The notes beneath the pieces were generated by a model. The model ran no database searches. It was not told the origin of the DNA and saw only the letters and a list, made by a program, of their open reading frames with translations. Below are positions 13,138 to 23,486 of a stretch of 64,000 nucleotides of DNA, piece by piece (the stretch's first letter is position 1; each line of letters starts with the position of its first letter). Both the position numbers and the translations under genes were made by a program. The DNA comes from Phorcus lineatus (lineage: Eukaryota; Mollusca; Gastropoda; Trochida; Trochidae): assembly GCA_921293015.1 (NCBI GenBank), contig OV121085.1:16083731-16147730 (forward strand). Reading direction: 5' to 3'.

Positions 13138-13400
13138 GGTGAGGTGAGTTGGTGTTTAACGCCGCTTTCAAGATTATTTCACTTATATCGCGGCTGCTAG
13201 TATTATTGCAGGGAGAAAGCCCGCAACACCATTGTGGCTATGCTGATGGTACTGCACTGAATTTCAGCATTGCACCCAAACCTGACTGCGTTTAGAACAG
13301 TTCTCTACTGCAGACAACGTTGCCGAGCCCCTGTCGGGATTCGAACCACGGACTTCCTGATCCGAAGCCGAACGCGCTAACCACTGCGCAACCCGCCCCC
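13138..13400 (-). mobile_element. Family A tRNA-derived SINE
   Basis: Reverse-oriented copy. At the high-coordinate end the minus strand starts with a tRNA-like head containing a B-box (GGTTCGAATCC), and at the low-coordinate end it finishes in the cggcgttaaac tail. It is flanked by a 13-bp target duplication, attaatccaggga at 13125-13137 and attaatcctggga at 13401-13413. About 40 bp of the body around the tgctggaa/gcatcgg section are deleted relative to the copy at 53363-53670. Confidence 0.9.
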
Positions 13401-13413
13401 ATTAATCCTGGGA

Positions 13414-13601
13414 TATAACGCCACTAAAACTTACGCGCTGTGACTTATGAAATATCAAAAACTAGTCAACCAATAGCAGCGCTTCATATGTTAGTCTGCA
13501 ATATCAAGACTGCTTCAACTTGTTCGCAGGTTTTGGTTAGTTTTGGTGGATTACTGCGGAACTGCTGCAGGTTCTCAAAACAGTATTTTCAAGCATTTAT
13601 C
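13414..13601. other. Unassigned spacer
   Basis: Spacer between the family A SINE and the family C element. No signal of its own. Confidence 0.4.
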
Positions 13602-13750
13602 CATCCTGCAATTTCAGTGAATATGAATCCGCTCTCGTTCCTTCCTAATACCCTGATCTCTTCCGGGCTAAATCCCTCGTGTGGTTGGCGGCTTGATATT
13701 CGTGGCTATGTTTATTTTTTCAGCCCATGAAATGTTGTGAATCAAAGAAC
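13602..13750 (-). mobile_element. Family C inverted-repeat element, truncated
   Basis: Begins with the family end CATCCTGC and continues through atgaatccgctctcgttcc, ttcctaataccctgatctc and ggttggcggcttgatattcg, then fades after cccatgaaatgttgtgaatc. The internal order is that of the reverse-oriented copies (52370-52674). The other terminus is missing. Confidence 0.75.
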
Positions 13751-15589
13751 TGGGTCAGGGTCATAACTTTAACGTTTAACTTTGACTTGCCTATTCATTC
13801 CCACTAGTTAATGCATGTTACATTCTGAATAGTACGTTAACGTTGGTTATGCTGTGAAATTAGACGGAACGATCAAGGCCCATGTCGAACGTCTAACAAC
13901 AAAGGGAGATAATTCCTATAGAGGTGTTACCCTGAAAACGCATACCGCTGTAACACCAATAGTTCCCTCACGTTTTTTCATTCCTTGGTACATCTAGTCA
14001 ACTCAACGCATATTTCGCAGTTCCTTCAAATAATATATTACAATGAAAATACTCCTCATTCAATACGAATGGTGCAAGTAATACACTTCTTTTCAAATTC
14101 CAATTCAAAGGGCAAAAACCTGGATGTCATTATTAAACAAAAGTTGTTCATCGCCTTTATTCATTCGCACTGAGGATTTTTTATGAGATGAAAACTTCAG
14201 CAGAAGATTATTAACCCAATCTGTATTTAAAAAAATTCAATTGAACCTTTACCTTTTACCTGTAAATGTTCCTTTCAATTGTAAAAATCGGTCATGATAT
14301 TTGTTAATAAAAGGAGAAGGTAGAGATTCTAAGGCCGCTTTGAAGCGCCGTCCCCAGTCAGGAGGTTACACAGTGGCTGTTTGGTTTATTCAAGTATTCA
14401 AATTTTAACTCACGCTGTCCACGAAAATGCACATGCAGAGGTGCCTTTAGTATATTTGCTTCTTAAATAAAAGTTCAGACAATCCTTAAATTGACAATTG
14501 ATCAACAAAAGACGTTGTTTCAAAAAAAGGAAATAATTGACCAACCGATCGACCAAGCACGCCAGCTAAGATTGCTTTATTTCCTATTTCTTCGATATTT
14601 ATCATTGAAAATTAATGCAAAATCCATACAAAAGTTGTAAAATTCTCTTGTCTTCAGTGTTTTCTCTGGCAAGTGGCATGGGCCATGTTGTCTTTTCAGC
14701 TTGCTTGTACATTTCATTGCTCATGCTTATCTAAAAGGAACCTGAAAATATTTAATAATTAAGTATGTAAATTACAAATAATAATACCTTCTTCCCTATA
14801 TCAATCAACTTCAGGACTGACAAACCCAATTTTGTAAAAAGTATCGTCGGACGTTAGACGGACGGTATGCCAAACCAAAATCAGGTAGTTCAACTCATTT
14901 TAGTAACATAAGCAGCTTTGGGTTTGATCTGTTAGGTATGTAACAGAAGTCATGACCTAGAGTCATGTTTTTCAGTCAAGATCTGATTTATAAATATGTG
15001 TATACATTTGCAAATTTGTATGCATTTAATAGAGTGCTCTCCCCGTGTCGAAAACAAGTGATTGATTGACGCAGGTGTTAAAGTAATATGGAACACCAAC
15101 ACCTTGGACTGACGGCCTCGGCGTTCAAGATTAACGTGCACGAGGATTTAACTAGCACACCTCGATCTTGATCGAACTGCGAACGGCGAGTTAAAAAATG
15201 CAATACGTAACACAATAATTCCGCTGTATATGTATCATACAAAAACGTGCTGTATCAATTATTTCATCCTATTAAGCCCTTAAATTTAGGGTTTTGTGCT
15301 TAAACAAAGGATGTGAACTTGGAAGTTTAAATAAACAGGAGACCAAAGCAGACCATGCGGAGCGCCAACTTGATTCCAGTAGTTAGAATACTACTGGAGA
15401 CTCTATTATCTCTACGTTTTTGGTTCAATGAGAGAGGTTAACAACCGCGTGTCTATGCTTTAAGGCTATTTTAATTTGAATTGCAATAGTAGAAATGGAA
15501 ATAAATCTTCTAAAATGAAATCGTTAGATTTTGTTGACCTTTCAGTACCATCCTGCCGATAAATTGGAAAATTGTTTCAAATAATCGGC
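13751..15589. other. Unassigned AT-rich sequence
   Basis: No gene or repeat I can name. The segment 14845-14875 (gttagacggacggtatgcc) resembles a phrase at 29496-29515 and is probably a shared old repeat end. Confidence 0.4.
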
Positions 15590-15860
15590 AAGTTCTTAAA
15601 TAAGATAATAAGTACATTAGAAACCTAATCAGCTGTACACAAGGTTTCAGTTTTCTAGGCTTCTTGCTTCTGAAGATTTAATTGCAAACTTAATCAGCTA
15701 ACGAGTCTGAACAAAAGGTTTCAGTATTCTAGGCCTCTTGCGTTTAGATAAGTGGATGAGAATAAGCCATTAGGGATCGACCCTGTGGCACAAATACGTA
15801 ACAGGGTCACCAGATCTATGGGTATGAATCCAAAGGGTCTGCCCCTTGATAATGGAGAAT
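15590..15860. repeat. Divergent repeat with a local duplication (family J)
   Basis: A unit of roughly 75-80 bp occurs twice: aacctaatcagctgtacac with aaggtttcagttttctagg, then acttaatcagctaacgag with aaggtttcagtattctagg. Related phrases (ctaggcctcttg and cagggtcaccagatctatgg) recur around 28910 and 29330-29430, so this is a dispersed, poorly conserved repeat. Confidence 0.55.
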
Positions 15861-16003
15861 AGTAATGTGCATATTATGTTGTGGTAAAGAATCATTAATG
15901 GCTAGTGTGGTTTCTACTGAAAGTACTTTGTCAACTTATTCCAAGTGAAACACGTTTACAAGGGTGTAGAATTTTAGACTTAAGAGTTTTGATTATTGTG
16001 CCT

Positions 16004-16323
16004 CATCCTGCTTTACCAGCCTAAATGAATCCACTTCGCTCCTTCCTCATACCCTGATCTCTCTCAAGTTAAAACCCTCGTATCGCTAGCTATCTAACCA
16101 TCCAATGAGACGACTCGAATGCAGCGACAGAGGCACAACCAGGATGGAAAAAACTGATGATTTCAAGTAATTAGCTTCAAGCTCCTTAATTAACGACATT
16201 TCATTTGCTGTAGGAATAACAGGTGAGCATAGCCACGAACATCAAGCCGCCAGCTATACGAGGTCAGGGTATAATATTATGAAGGAGCGAAAGCGGAATC
16301 ATGTACGCTGATTTAGGAGGATG
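16004..16323 (+). mobile_element. Family C inverted-repeat element
   Basis: The 320-bp copy runs from CATCCTGCT to AGGAGGATG with inverted subterminal regions (ctccttcctcataccctgatc against gggtataatattatgaaggag). It is flanked by a 9-base near-duplication, attgtgcct at 15995-16003 and acagtgcct at 16324-16332 (7 of 9 match). No protein is encoded. The middle carries cacaaccaggatgga and ccaatgagacgactcg, shared with the copies at 44.5 and 45.0 kb. Confidence 0.85.
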
Positions 16324-16332
16324 ACAGTGCCT

Positions 16333-17159
16333 TTAGTATATCATATTAGCAATGAAAGTAACTATAAGCTTTGATTGACTGTGTTGTGAATGATAATGAC
16401 ATCTGATTGTACTCGAGTACTAATGTACACCACAGAATATACATATTTTAAGTGGATTACACTACCACATCATTAGCCTCGCCATTTGGTTGAATACACT
16501 GATTGTAAATCGAAAACTTTCGCTATTTCTTACAAGTTTTCTCCCAAATCGATCCACAATGAACCCGAGTGGTGCAACATGGGCAGAGGACCACCTACTA
16601 CTGTTAATTTGACGGAGATTTAAATGTCTTTTGTCGCTTTCCCCAAGGCAAAACCTACCTAGTCCACCTATTTCCGTACTTATCATGTATTTCCAAGTGT
16701 GAACCTAATTCTTCTTTAATAGTTCAAGTAATTCATCTTAAAATGCTAAAATACACATGAAGCTCATAGATCTGTTTGTTGATCATCGAAGACACCTCCT
16801 GTCAATTGGATGGCAACCTATATGGACGTAAATAATAGTAATTTCCTTTTCACAGCGCTGAAGGTCCTTATCGTTTCCGTTGGTCTATTTCTGCAAGAAA
16901 ATAAAACCGTCTCGAGCGACCTTGCTGAATATCAAAAGAATCTCACAGGAAGTTGTGTCTCTTTTATCTGACAAGTTCCTGTACACAGAGTGAGAATTAG
17001 TTTCGAGATCTGTATGTCAGATTGCCCTGTGACTACGTATCTCTAGGCATGCATCTTCTGATTCCCGGGCACACAAGGCCGAATGCTCTCATGTGTTAAG
17101 TATTGGAATGTGAGCCTGAGGTTATCATGTGTGGAATGTTTTGATTGATTTTTAATAGA
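16333..17159. other. Unassigned sequence
   Basis: Nothing recognised. The 74-codon minus frame at 16462-16686 has no family signature. Confidence 0.4.
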
Positions 17160-17212
17160 GTGTGAGTGAGTTGGGGTTTAACGTGCTTTTAACAATATTT
17201 CAGTTATTTAAT
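17160..17212 (-). mobile_element. Family B tail fragment
   Basis: Reads gtgagtgagttggggtttaa, then cgtgcttttaacaatatttc and agttatttaata. This is the reverse-oriented end of family B. Confidence 0.75.
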
Positions 17213-17514
17213 AGATAAATTGGCCCTGTTATAATACCAAAGGACAAAGTCGTCTCTTCAAGTGAGTGAACAACATCAGTCTTCAACGGTATCTCAATGT
17301 TAAAATCATAATAGCGTATTGGATATAATAAGTATCACGAATATATCGTGATAATATTATTACTACATGTATTACATCTAAAATTACCAAATTAGCGTTT
17401 TCCTTTAACAAAAATTGGGTCGTTCCAGAAACGTTAGGCCCGTTTATATCCTTCTTTTCTCTCATTCTTTCAAGCCCTTTCAGGGACGAGATAGCCCATT
17501 AGTCAGTCTCATCT

Positions 17515-17771
17515 CGCTCTATTCCTTTCTCCTCGATCTGTGGACTCTCTTTTGGATGCTTGTCATCCACGTGTTAAACATCTAAATCAGCGTATTTGAA
17601 TCAATCGGCGTATTTGAATCCGCTCAGCTCCTTCCTAATACCTAGATTTCTATCGGACCAAATGCCTCGTACGGCTTGATAAAAGTGGCTTAGTTCATAT
17701 ACGCCGATTTAGCAGGATGCGTGTTAAATTACTGAAATATTGTTTAAAACACGTTTGACCCAAACTCACTA
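17515..17771 (+). mobile_element. Family B tail split by a family C insertion
   Basis: The left part (17515-17578) matches the family B tail: ctcgatctgtggactctct, tttggatgcttgtcatcc, acgtgttaaa. The right part (17720-17771) resumes with ttactgaaatattgtttaa, aacacgtttgacccaaactc. Between them lies a 141-bp family C element. The duplicated cgtgttaaa (17570-17578 and 17720-17728) marks the insertion, so B was present before C. Confidence 0.85.
17579..17719 (+). mobile_element. Family C internal-deletion derivative (141 bp)
   Basis: Left end catctaaatcagcgtatttg has lost four bases of CATCCTGCT; right end is atacgccgatttagcaggatg-like. The target duplication cgtgttaaa is a perfect 9 of 9. Most of the interior of the 300-bp forms is gone, although both inverted ends remain. 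A small duplication (tcagcgtatttgaatcaatc, then ggcgtatttgaatccgc) occurs near the left end. Confidence 0.88.
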
Positions 17772-17837
17772 AGTTGGTAGTTGAAGACTGCTTTATGAGA
17801 AATATCATTTTCAACAAATATGCGATATCCAGAGAGA

Positions 17838-18109
17838 GTGAGTGAGTTGGGGTTTAACGCCGCTTTCAAGATTATTTCACTTATATCGCGGCTGCTAGTA
17901 TTATTGCAGGGAGAAAGCCCGCAACACCATTGTGGCTATGCATTGAATCGGCTGGAACTACTGGGTGGTATTGCGCTGAAACTCAGTGCAGCATTGCACC
18001 AACCCCTGACTGCGTGTTGCAGATAAAGTTGCCGAGCCCCTGGCGGGATTCGAATCATGGACCTCTTGATCCGAAGTCGAACGCGCTTACCACTGCGCTA
18101 TCCCGCCCC
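17838..18109 (-). mobile_element. Family A tRNA-derived SINE
   Basis: Reverse-oriented copy with a perfect 12-bp target duplication, tatccagagaga at 17826-17837 and 18110-18121. The minus strand carries an A-box-like TAGCGCAGTGG and a B-box-like GATTCGAATCC, with one change from the copy at 53.4 kb. Part of the body (tgcggtgaaacctgcgagc) is deleted. The plus-strand frames across it are by-products. Confidence 0.93.
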
Positions 18110-18121
18110 TATCCAGAGAGA

Positions 18122-18760
18122 AATACCAATCAGCATTTTAGTATACATTTATGTCAATACTCGGAATTTTAAATCTTCACAATTTTACAAATTAAATTAT
18201 AAACTTATCTCAGGTAACTTGACAATTACACATCAAACAAATATTCCTATTTCAATCTATGTTCTTAAGTTGCATAGTGCAAAATCCTAACATGAGACTT
18301 AATTGCCAATGGAATTTAAGCTCTTAAGACATGATCTTCTCTTGACAGATTTGCAGAGACATTCGGATATTTCTTTTGATATAATGAACCATGTTTTTAA
18401 ATCATAAAGTATGATTGTCAGGTCACCGCGATGGGATTAATTCTCCGTAAATGTACGTGCACTTAAAGAGGTGATGTAGATGTTCATTGATATTCAAGAG
18501 TATGTAACGAAAGTAATCATAATAGAATTATTTAGTTCTGTCATCAACAAATAATAAGTAAAGTTATATGAAATCACTTATTTACATTATCATTATACTG
18601 AATACACGTACACTCATCTATCCGTTTTAAATCGATTTGTGAATTACAGGTTCATAATAAATTGACACTTTTTAAAATGAATTGGCATTAAATTGTGGCG
18701 GTTAAGCAATTGAAAAGGCTTCAATTTATGCCATTACGCGCTGAATCACATTATTGGAAG
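18122..18760. other. Unassigned AT-rich sequence
   Basis: Nothing recognised. Confidence 0.45.
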
Positions 18761-18769
18761 AAATAGCAT

Positions 18770-19102
18770 CATCCTGCTCCATTAGCGCATTTAAATCCAC
18801 AGAGCTCTTGCCAATGCCCTGATCTCCTTCAGGCAAAAGGCCTCGTAACGCTGACCATTGGTTTCATTATGATTTTGATAGCGCGTGATTGCTTTTAACC
18901 AATGAAATGTCTCTATGTGCATGGGACTTTAAACTCGAAATTCAGGGAGTTTTTTCATCCGTGTTTGGCTGTGCCGTTAATGCTAAATGTGAGTCGATTA
19001 ATTTAACGATCATAAACCAAGCGACATGAGCCAATTGATGATAAAGATGTCAGGGTTTGTGCCGGAGCTCTACTGGTGCAAATACATTGGTGGAGCAGGA
19101 TG
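18770..19102 (-). mobile_element. Family C inverted-repeat element, diverged full-length copy
   Basis: Termini are CATCCTGCTCC and GGAGCAGGATG, with a perfect 9-bp target duplication aaatagcat (18761-18769 and 19103-19111). The interior keeps ccctgatctccttcagg, taaccaatgaaatg and aatgtgagtcgatt in reverse-family order. It is 333 bp long and encodes no protein. Confidence 0.9.
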
Positions 19103-19111
19103 AAATAGCAT

Positions 19112-19953
19112 TTGATTTTATATTTAGACGTCTTATTTGTACAGGAATGCCTTCAAGACAACTCTTGAGAAATTCGTTGAAACAATAGAAGAAAGCTAGG
19201 AATTAATAAAAACTCGTGGTTTGAGTAAGATATTGGCAAATATTTCTTAGTTATTTATCTTTATCTCAAGTCTGTTCATCTCATATAAAATAGCCTATTC
19301 CGCAAACATCAGCCAATCAAAAGAGAGCTTGCCAATCTCTTCGAATCGCGGGTAAATGCGTGTTTTCGCCGTTCCAGAGCACCTCGATTACAAAATCCGA
19401 ATGTTACCGATATGTAGCAGTGAGTGTGTTGTGCAGATTTCATTGGTGGAATGTTTTTGTATTGTTTGTGTGATCATTTGTGCAAAAGTAAATCGACATA
19501 TTAGGTGAAATAATTACAGAAGTTTTTTCGTATAAATGTAGACAAATGTAGACGTAGATGTGACGTTCACCCAGATGCAAATGAAAATTCGTCCAAGGTC
19601 AGCGAAACATGACCTCTGCCAGTAATTCACTAGATCTATTGATGGATCATTACATCTAGTTTTCATTAGATTTCTGATGACATTGCCTGTTACCATGTTA
19701 CATTAGTAACTTTAACTCTCAGATGCCCAACAAATTTCAAATTGTTGAATTAGCTTTCACCCTCGTCGCGCTGATAGACTCGAATGCAAATAGAGCAAGG
19801 TACTTGCTTGTATAAGCTGAACGAAATCGTCCGTCTTGTAACTGAAAGACTGCATTCTCATTAAGTCTATCGTCATATAATCTAGGCAATGGAAACTAAA
19901 TATGTATGCTTGGATGAAGTTGAAAATAGAAAATGCATCATTCTGTAGTTGTA
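19112..19953. other. Unassigned sequence
   Basis: No gene or repeat recognised. The 124-codon minus frame at 19757-20131 and the 130-codon plus frame at 19902-20294 run into family A and B sequence and are by-products. Confidence 0.45.
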
Positions 19954-19997
19954 GGGGCGAAATAGCACAATGGTTAGCGCATTTGCTTCGAATCCCT

Positions 19998-20308
19998 CCA
20001 TCACTGGACACCTTATCGTGGTGTGGTGGTTTGCGTGCTCCAGAGACCCCGAGAGCTATGCCAGCCGGAGAGTACATGCTCCTGGTAGGGACACCCAAGC
20101 GGGACAGGTCGACGGGTAGACGCCAGACCAAATTTGAGTCAATTCGAGAAAACCTGCTTTCTGTCTCTCACTATGCCTTTCTTTCCGTCTTTTCCCTCAT
20201 CCTATCGATCCCTTTTTTCCTGATCTGTCCACTCTCTTTTGGATGCTTGTCATCCACGTGTTTAATAACTGAATATTGTTCAAAGCAAGTTTAACCCCCA
20301 ACTCACTG
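19998..20308 (+). mobile_element. Family B element inside a family A SINE
   Basis: Nearly full-length B copy, from ccatcactggacaccttatc through tttgcgtgctccagagacc, ggatgcttgtcatccacgtg and caaagcaagtttaaccccc to actcact. It interrupts the SINE near gaatcc, which occurs on both sides. I see no Pol III boxes in its head, so the origin of the B head is unclear. Confidence 0.82.
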
Positions 20309-20487
20309 GAATCCTGCATGGGGAGAACTGTTCTAGTTGCAGTAGTTTTGGGTGCAATGCAACACTGAATTTCAGCTCAGTACCATCACTAGTTCCAGTC
20401 GATGCTCGCACGTGTCACCGAAATGTAGAACCACATGTAGCGTTGCCGGCATCCTGCTTCTTCAGCGTATTTGAACCCTTCCATATA

Positions 20488-21891
20488 AACTCTTCAAAAA
20501 AAGAAACTTGACATCCATGCGAAATTGATTTCTTCGAAACGGTAAAAAAAATTCATGAAACATACCTGTAATTTAAGGCTTGCTCAAAAGTGTAAATTTA
20601 CCAAAAACAATGGCCCAAAAAGTTTACGTTGTGTTCAGGGACGAAAACGAGCGATTCGTCCAAATGCATTTTCTGCCCAAGCACGTGCAGCATGGGATCA
20701 TGAAGGTTTAAATGCAGACACGACTGCTTTAGGGGTATAAAAAGCCATATCAGCCGCTGTTCATTCAGATTACACAACATCGGTACAGCGTCCTGAAGAA
20801 TGCCAAGACTGAACAGAGGGCAACGCAACAACGCTATTGGCAGACTGCAAGCAGGAGCGAGGCAGCGAGATGCTGCAACACACTTTGGCGTGTCCAAATA
20901 GACCATCTCTTCATTGTGAACCCGTTTCAACACCCGAAACAGATTTGATGATAGGCCATGGTCAGGCAGACCAAGGGTGACTACTCGGGCCCACGATCGG
21001 TACATCCGACTGCTCAACCTTCGGGAACGCATCAGGACAGCAACGTCAACAACAACGCAGATACCAGGCCTGCGTCGAATTTCCAACCAAACGGTACGCA
21101 ACAGGCTGAACGTCGCCAGTGGTGTCAACAGGATGAAATGGGCACGTGCAAGGTGGAGAACCGTTCTCTTCACTGACGCGTCCCGTTTTCTACTTCGACG
21201 AAGTGATGGACGAGCACGTGTATACCGACGTCGTGGAGAACGTTATGCTGCCAACTGTGTTCAGGAGGTTGTCCTCTTTGGAGGTGGGAGTGTCATGGTG
21301 TGGGCCGGGATTCGTCACTGTGTTAGGACACCCCTTGTGCATGTTGTTGGTAACCTCACATGAGTACGGTATAGGGACTTGATCCTACAGCCTTACGTTA
21401 TTCTTCACGATAACGTTCATGGTGGTCTCTTTCAGCAGGACAATGCTCGACCACATGTTGCACGTGTTTTTCAAGACTTCTACAATGTCCAGACATTGCC
21501 ATGGCTAGCCAGGGCACCAGATTTGTCACCAATTGAGCATCTCTGGGACGGACGCGTGAGCAGTAGGAATCCACCACCCAAAACACTTCCAGGACTTCTT
21601 GCAGCACTTCAGCACGAATGGTAGAACATTCCACAGGCAGAGATTGACAACTTGATTGCATCCATGGGTCGTCGGTGCCAAGCAATAATCAATACCAATG
21701 GTGGCCATATCCGATACCGACATTTGTGCACCCCTGTGATGTTGAAACACTTGTGCACCTGTGCATTTCAAGATCATGCTTATTCTGAATAAATTTCAAA
21801 CAGCGTTTTAGTTTTCATTTCAATGTTTAACTTGCATATGTGGTCTTTATATTGAACTTTGAAAGTCAGTGTCAAGTTTCTTTGAAGAGTT
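20488..21891 (+). mobile_element. Tc1-like transposon, complete ends, decayed coding region
   Basis: The left end aactcttcaaaaaaagaaac and the right end, reverse complemented, aactcttcaaagaaacttgac are inverted repeats, flanked by TA on each side (20486-20487 and 21892-21893), as the Tc1/mariner family requires. Apart from three extra A residues on the left, the outer 20 or so bases match well. The element is about 1.4 kb, within the family's usual size, and contains one inactivated transposase gene. Confidence 0.92.
20801..21722 (+). pseudogene. Tc1-like transposase pseudogene
   Basis: Cut-and-paste transposase of the Tc1 family, which cuts the element ends through a DDE active site and inserts at TA. 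Reading from ATG at 20801 gives a helix-turn-helix start (MPRLNRGQR, then THFGVSK) interrupted by two in-frame stops at about 20900 and 20918. An open stretch follows with GRPRVTTRA, the first catalytic aspartate in LFTDASRF, and GGGSVMVWAG. After a break near 21361 the QQDNARPH block supplies the second aspartate and SPIEHLWD the glutamate. A further stop after LQHEW (about 21622) precedes a typical end with GGHIRY. Only 31 residues separate the last D and E, against 34 in Tc1 proper, and the segment between QTVRNRL and FTDASRF looks shorter than in relatives. The gene is dead. Confidence 0.9.
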
Positions 21892-22171
21892 TACCCTGAT
21901 ATCCTTTCGGCCAAAAGCCTCGTGTCGCTAGCCATCTAACCATCCAATGAGACGATTGCATCCAGCAAACAGCGGCACAACCCGAATAGAAAATTCTAAA
22001 GAGAAGCTTCAAGCTCCTTGGATAACGACATTTCATTGGCGGAAACAATAACAGGTGAGCAAAGCCACGAACATAAAGCTGCGCCAGCCGTTGGACGGAT
22101 CTGCCTCGTAAGAGATCAGGGTATATGGTTGGAGCTCGATCAGCGGATTCAATGAAGTTGACGAAGCAGTA

Positions 22172-22385
22172 TGCCTGATCTCTGTCGGGTCATATCCCTC
22201 GAATGGTTGGCGGCCTCTTATTTTTTTCAGCCAACGAAATGTTGTTATCAAAGGAGCTAGAAGCTACTCACCCGGAATTTTCAATCCGGTTGTGCCGCTA
22301 TTACTGGATGGAAGTTGTCTCTTTGCCTGGTTAGATGAGATGTTTAAGACCCGAAAGAAATCAGGGTATTTGGATGGAGCTTAAT
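22172..22385 (-). mobile_element. Second family C fragment, reverse order
   Basis: Reads cctgatctctgtcgggtc, ggttggcggcctc, cagccaacgaaatgttg, ttcaatccggttgtgccgc, then agaaatcagggtatttgg and atggagc. The order is the reverse of the adjoining C copy. Both termini are damaged. It abuts the previous C element directly, so it is either a second insertion or a rearranged half. Confidence 0.7.
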
Positions 22386-22470
22386 TGTTGTGAAGGCTCT
22401 CTCGCTGCAGTAGTACTAGTAGCCGTAATAGTCGGCGTTAAACCTCAAGTCATCTCACCTCCCTAAGTCG

Positions 22471-22889
22471 ACAGTACGACGAATAGAGAATACTTTTATA
22501 GATTTGCGTTTGATGTGTTCTTGAAGGTGAAATATCCATGTACCTTCGCCCTCATTAGATTTTTATTACATAAAATACGATACTTATGTAGATATCTGTA
22601 TATCATTAAATCTAATTTGATGTTTCAAAGAATGAAATTACAACCTTAAATACAATTTGTCAGAATACAGTCCCGTGATTAGTTTAATTAGGCAGAAGAT
22701 TTGATCTTAACTTTATTAGAAACTGAAACTGTTGCACGATACGATCTAATCTAGGACTACTGGTGTCTAGATGAATTTCAGAAAGTTAATGGTGCAAAGT
22801 AAAGGGGATTCTCAATATTTATGCATGCATACAACCTATGACCTCCTCAAATCGAAACTGAAGCTAAGGCAGCCTCCTATTTCCTTGTT
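22471..22889. other. Unassigned sequence
   Basis: Nothing recognised. Confidence 0.4.
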
Positions 22890-23486
22890 CCACCACTGGA
22901 CTCCTTACCTTATCGTGGTGTGGTGGTTTGCGTGCTTCAGAGACCCCGAGAGCTATGCCAGCTGGAGCTAACATGCTCCTGGTAAGGGCACCTACGCTGG
23001 ACAGGTCGACGGGTAGAAGCCAGACCAAATTTGAGTCTTTCAAAAACCTGCTTAACCACCACCAGGCATAGCTCTCGGGGTCTCTGAAGCACGCAAACCA
23101 CCACACCACGATAAGGTATTGAGTCAAGTGGTGGTTAAGCAGGTTTTAGAAGGACTCTAATTTAGTCTGGCTTCTTCTACCCGTCCAGCTTGGGTGTCCA
23201 TACCAGGAGCATGTATGTAAGTTCCTGCTGGCATAGCTCTCGGGGTCTTAGAAGCACGCAAACCAACACACCACGATAAGGTATTGAGTCCAGTGGTGGA
23301 CTAACTCTATAAATAACTAACTAATGTGTTTTCTAGTGCATGCAAACTAATAAATGTGCAAGTTCTGTCGATCCCTTTATCCCTGATCTGTCCACTCTCT
23401 TTTGGATGCTTGTTATCCACGTGTTTAATAACTGATATATTGTTCAAAGCACGTTAAACCCCAACTCACTCACTCACTCAATATGG
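22890..23486. mobile_element. Rearranged family B cluster with inverted heads
   Basis: A plus-strand B head (22890-23056) is followed by a partial B head in the opposite direction (about 23064-23133), then a longer opposite copy (about 23137-23299) ending at cagtggtgg, and finally a plus-strand B tail (about 23364-23486: ctgtcgatccc, ggatgcttgttatccacg, gcacgttaaaccccaactc). The inner inverted pair is bounded by a perfect 16-base inverted repeat, cctgcttaaccaccac at 23047-23062 and its complement at 23128-23143. Together these can fold into a large hairpin. Confidence 0.85.

Larger units (their letters stand above)
20450..22171 (+). mobile_element. Family C element carrying a Tc1 insertion
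   Basis: The left end (catcctgcttcttcagcg, tatttgaacccttccata) lies at 20450-20487. The rest resumes at 21894: ccctgatatcctttcgg, ctagccatctaaccatcc, aacgacatttcattggcgg, gagatcagggtatatgg, to a degraded end gaagcagtatg. The join across the Tc1 is seamless relative to other C copies (ccttcctaataccctgatc), so Tc1 entered an existing C element. Confidence 0.82.
19954..22470 (+). mobile_element. Family A SINE broken by nested insertions
   Basis: The tRNA-like head is at 19954-19997 (ggggcgaaatagcacaatgg, ttagcgc). The body resumes at 20309-20449 (gagaactgttct, gggtgcaatgc, cagctcagtaccatc, gatgctcgca). The tail is at about 22386-22470 (gcagtagtactagtagcc, gtcggcgttaaacctc, ending near catctcacctccc). 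In between lie a B copy, a C copy holding a Tc1 element, and a second C fragment. The pieces are collinear with intact A copies, which makes this a single host SINE and shows it is the oldest layer. Confidence 0.8.

Noticed and set aside
19757-20294. Overlapping frames of 124 and 130 codons
   Set aside because: They run through family A and B sequence on opposite strands and reflect repeat composition.
20598-21173. 191-codon minus-strand frame
   Set aside because: Antisense shadow of the Tc1 transposase.
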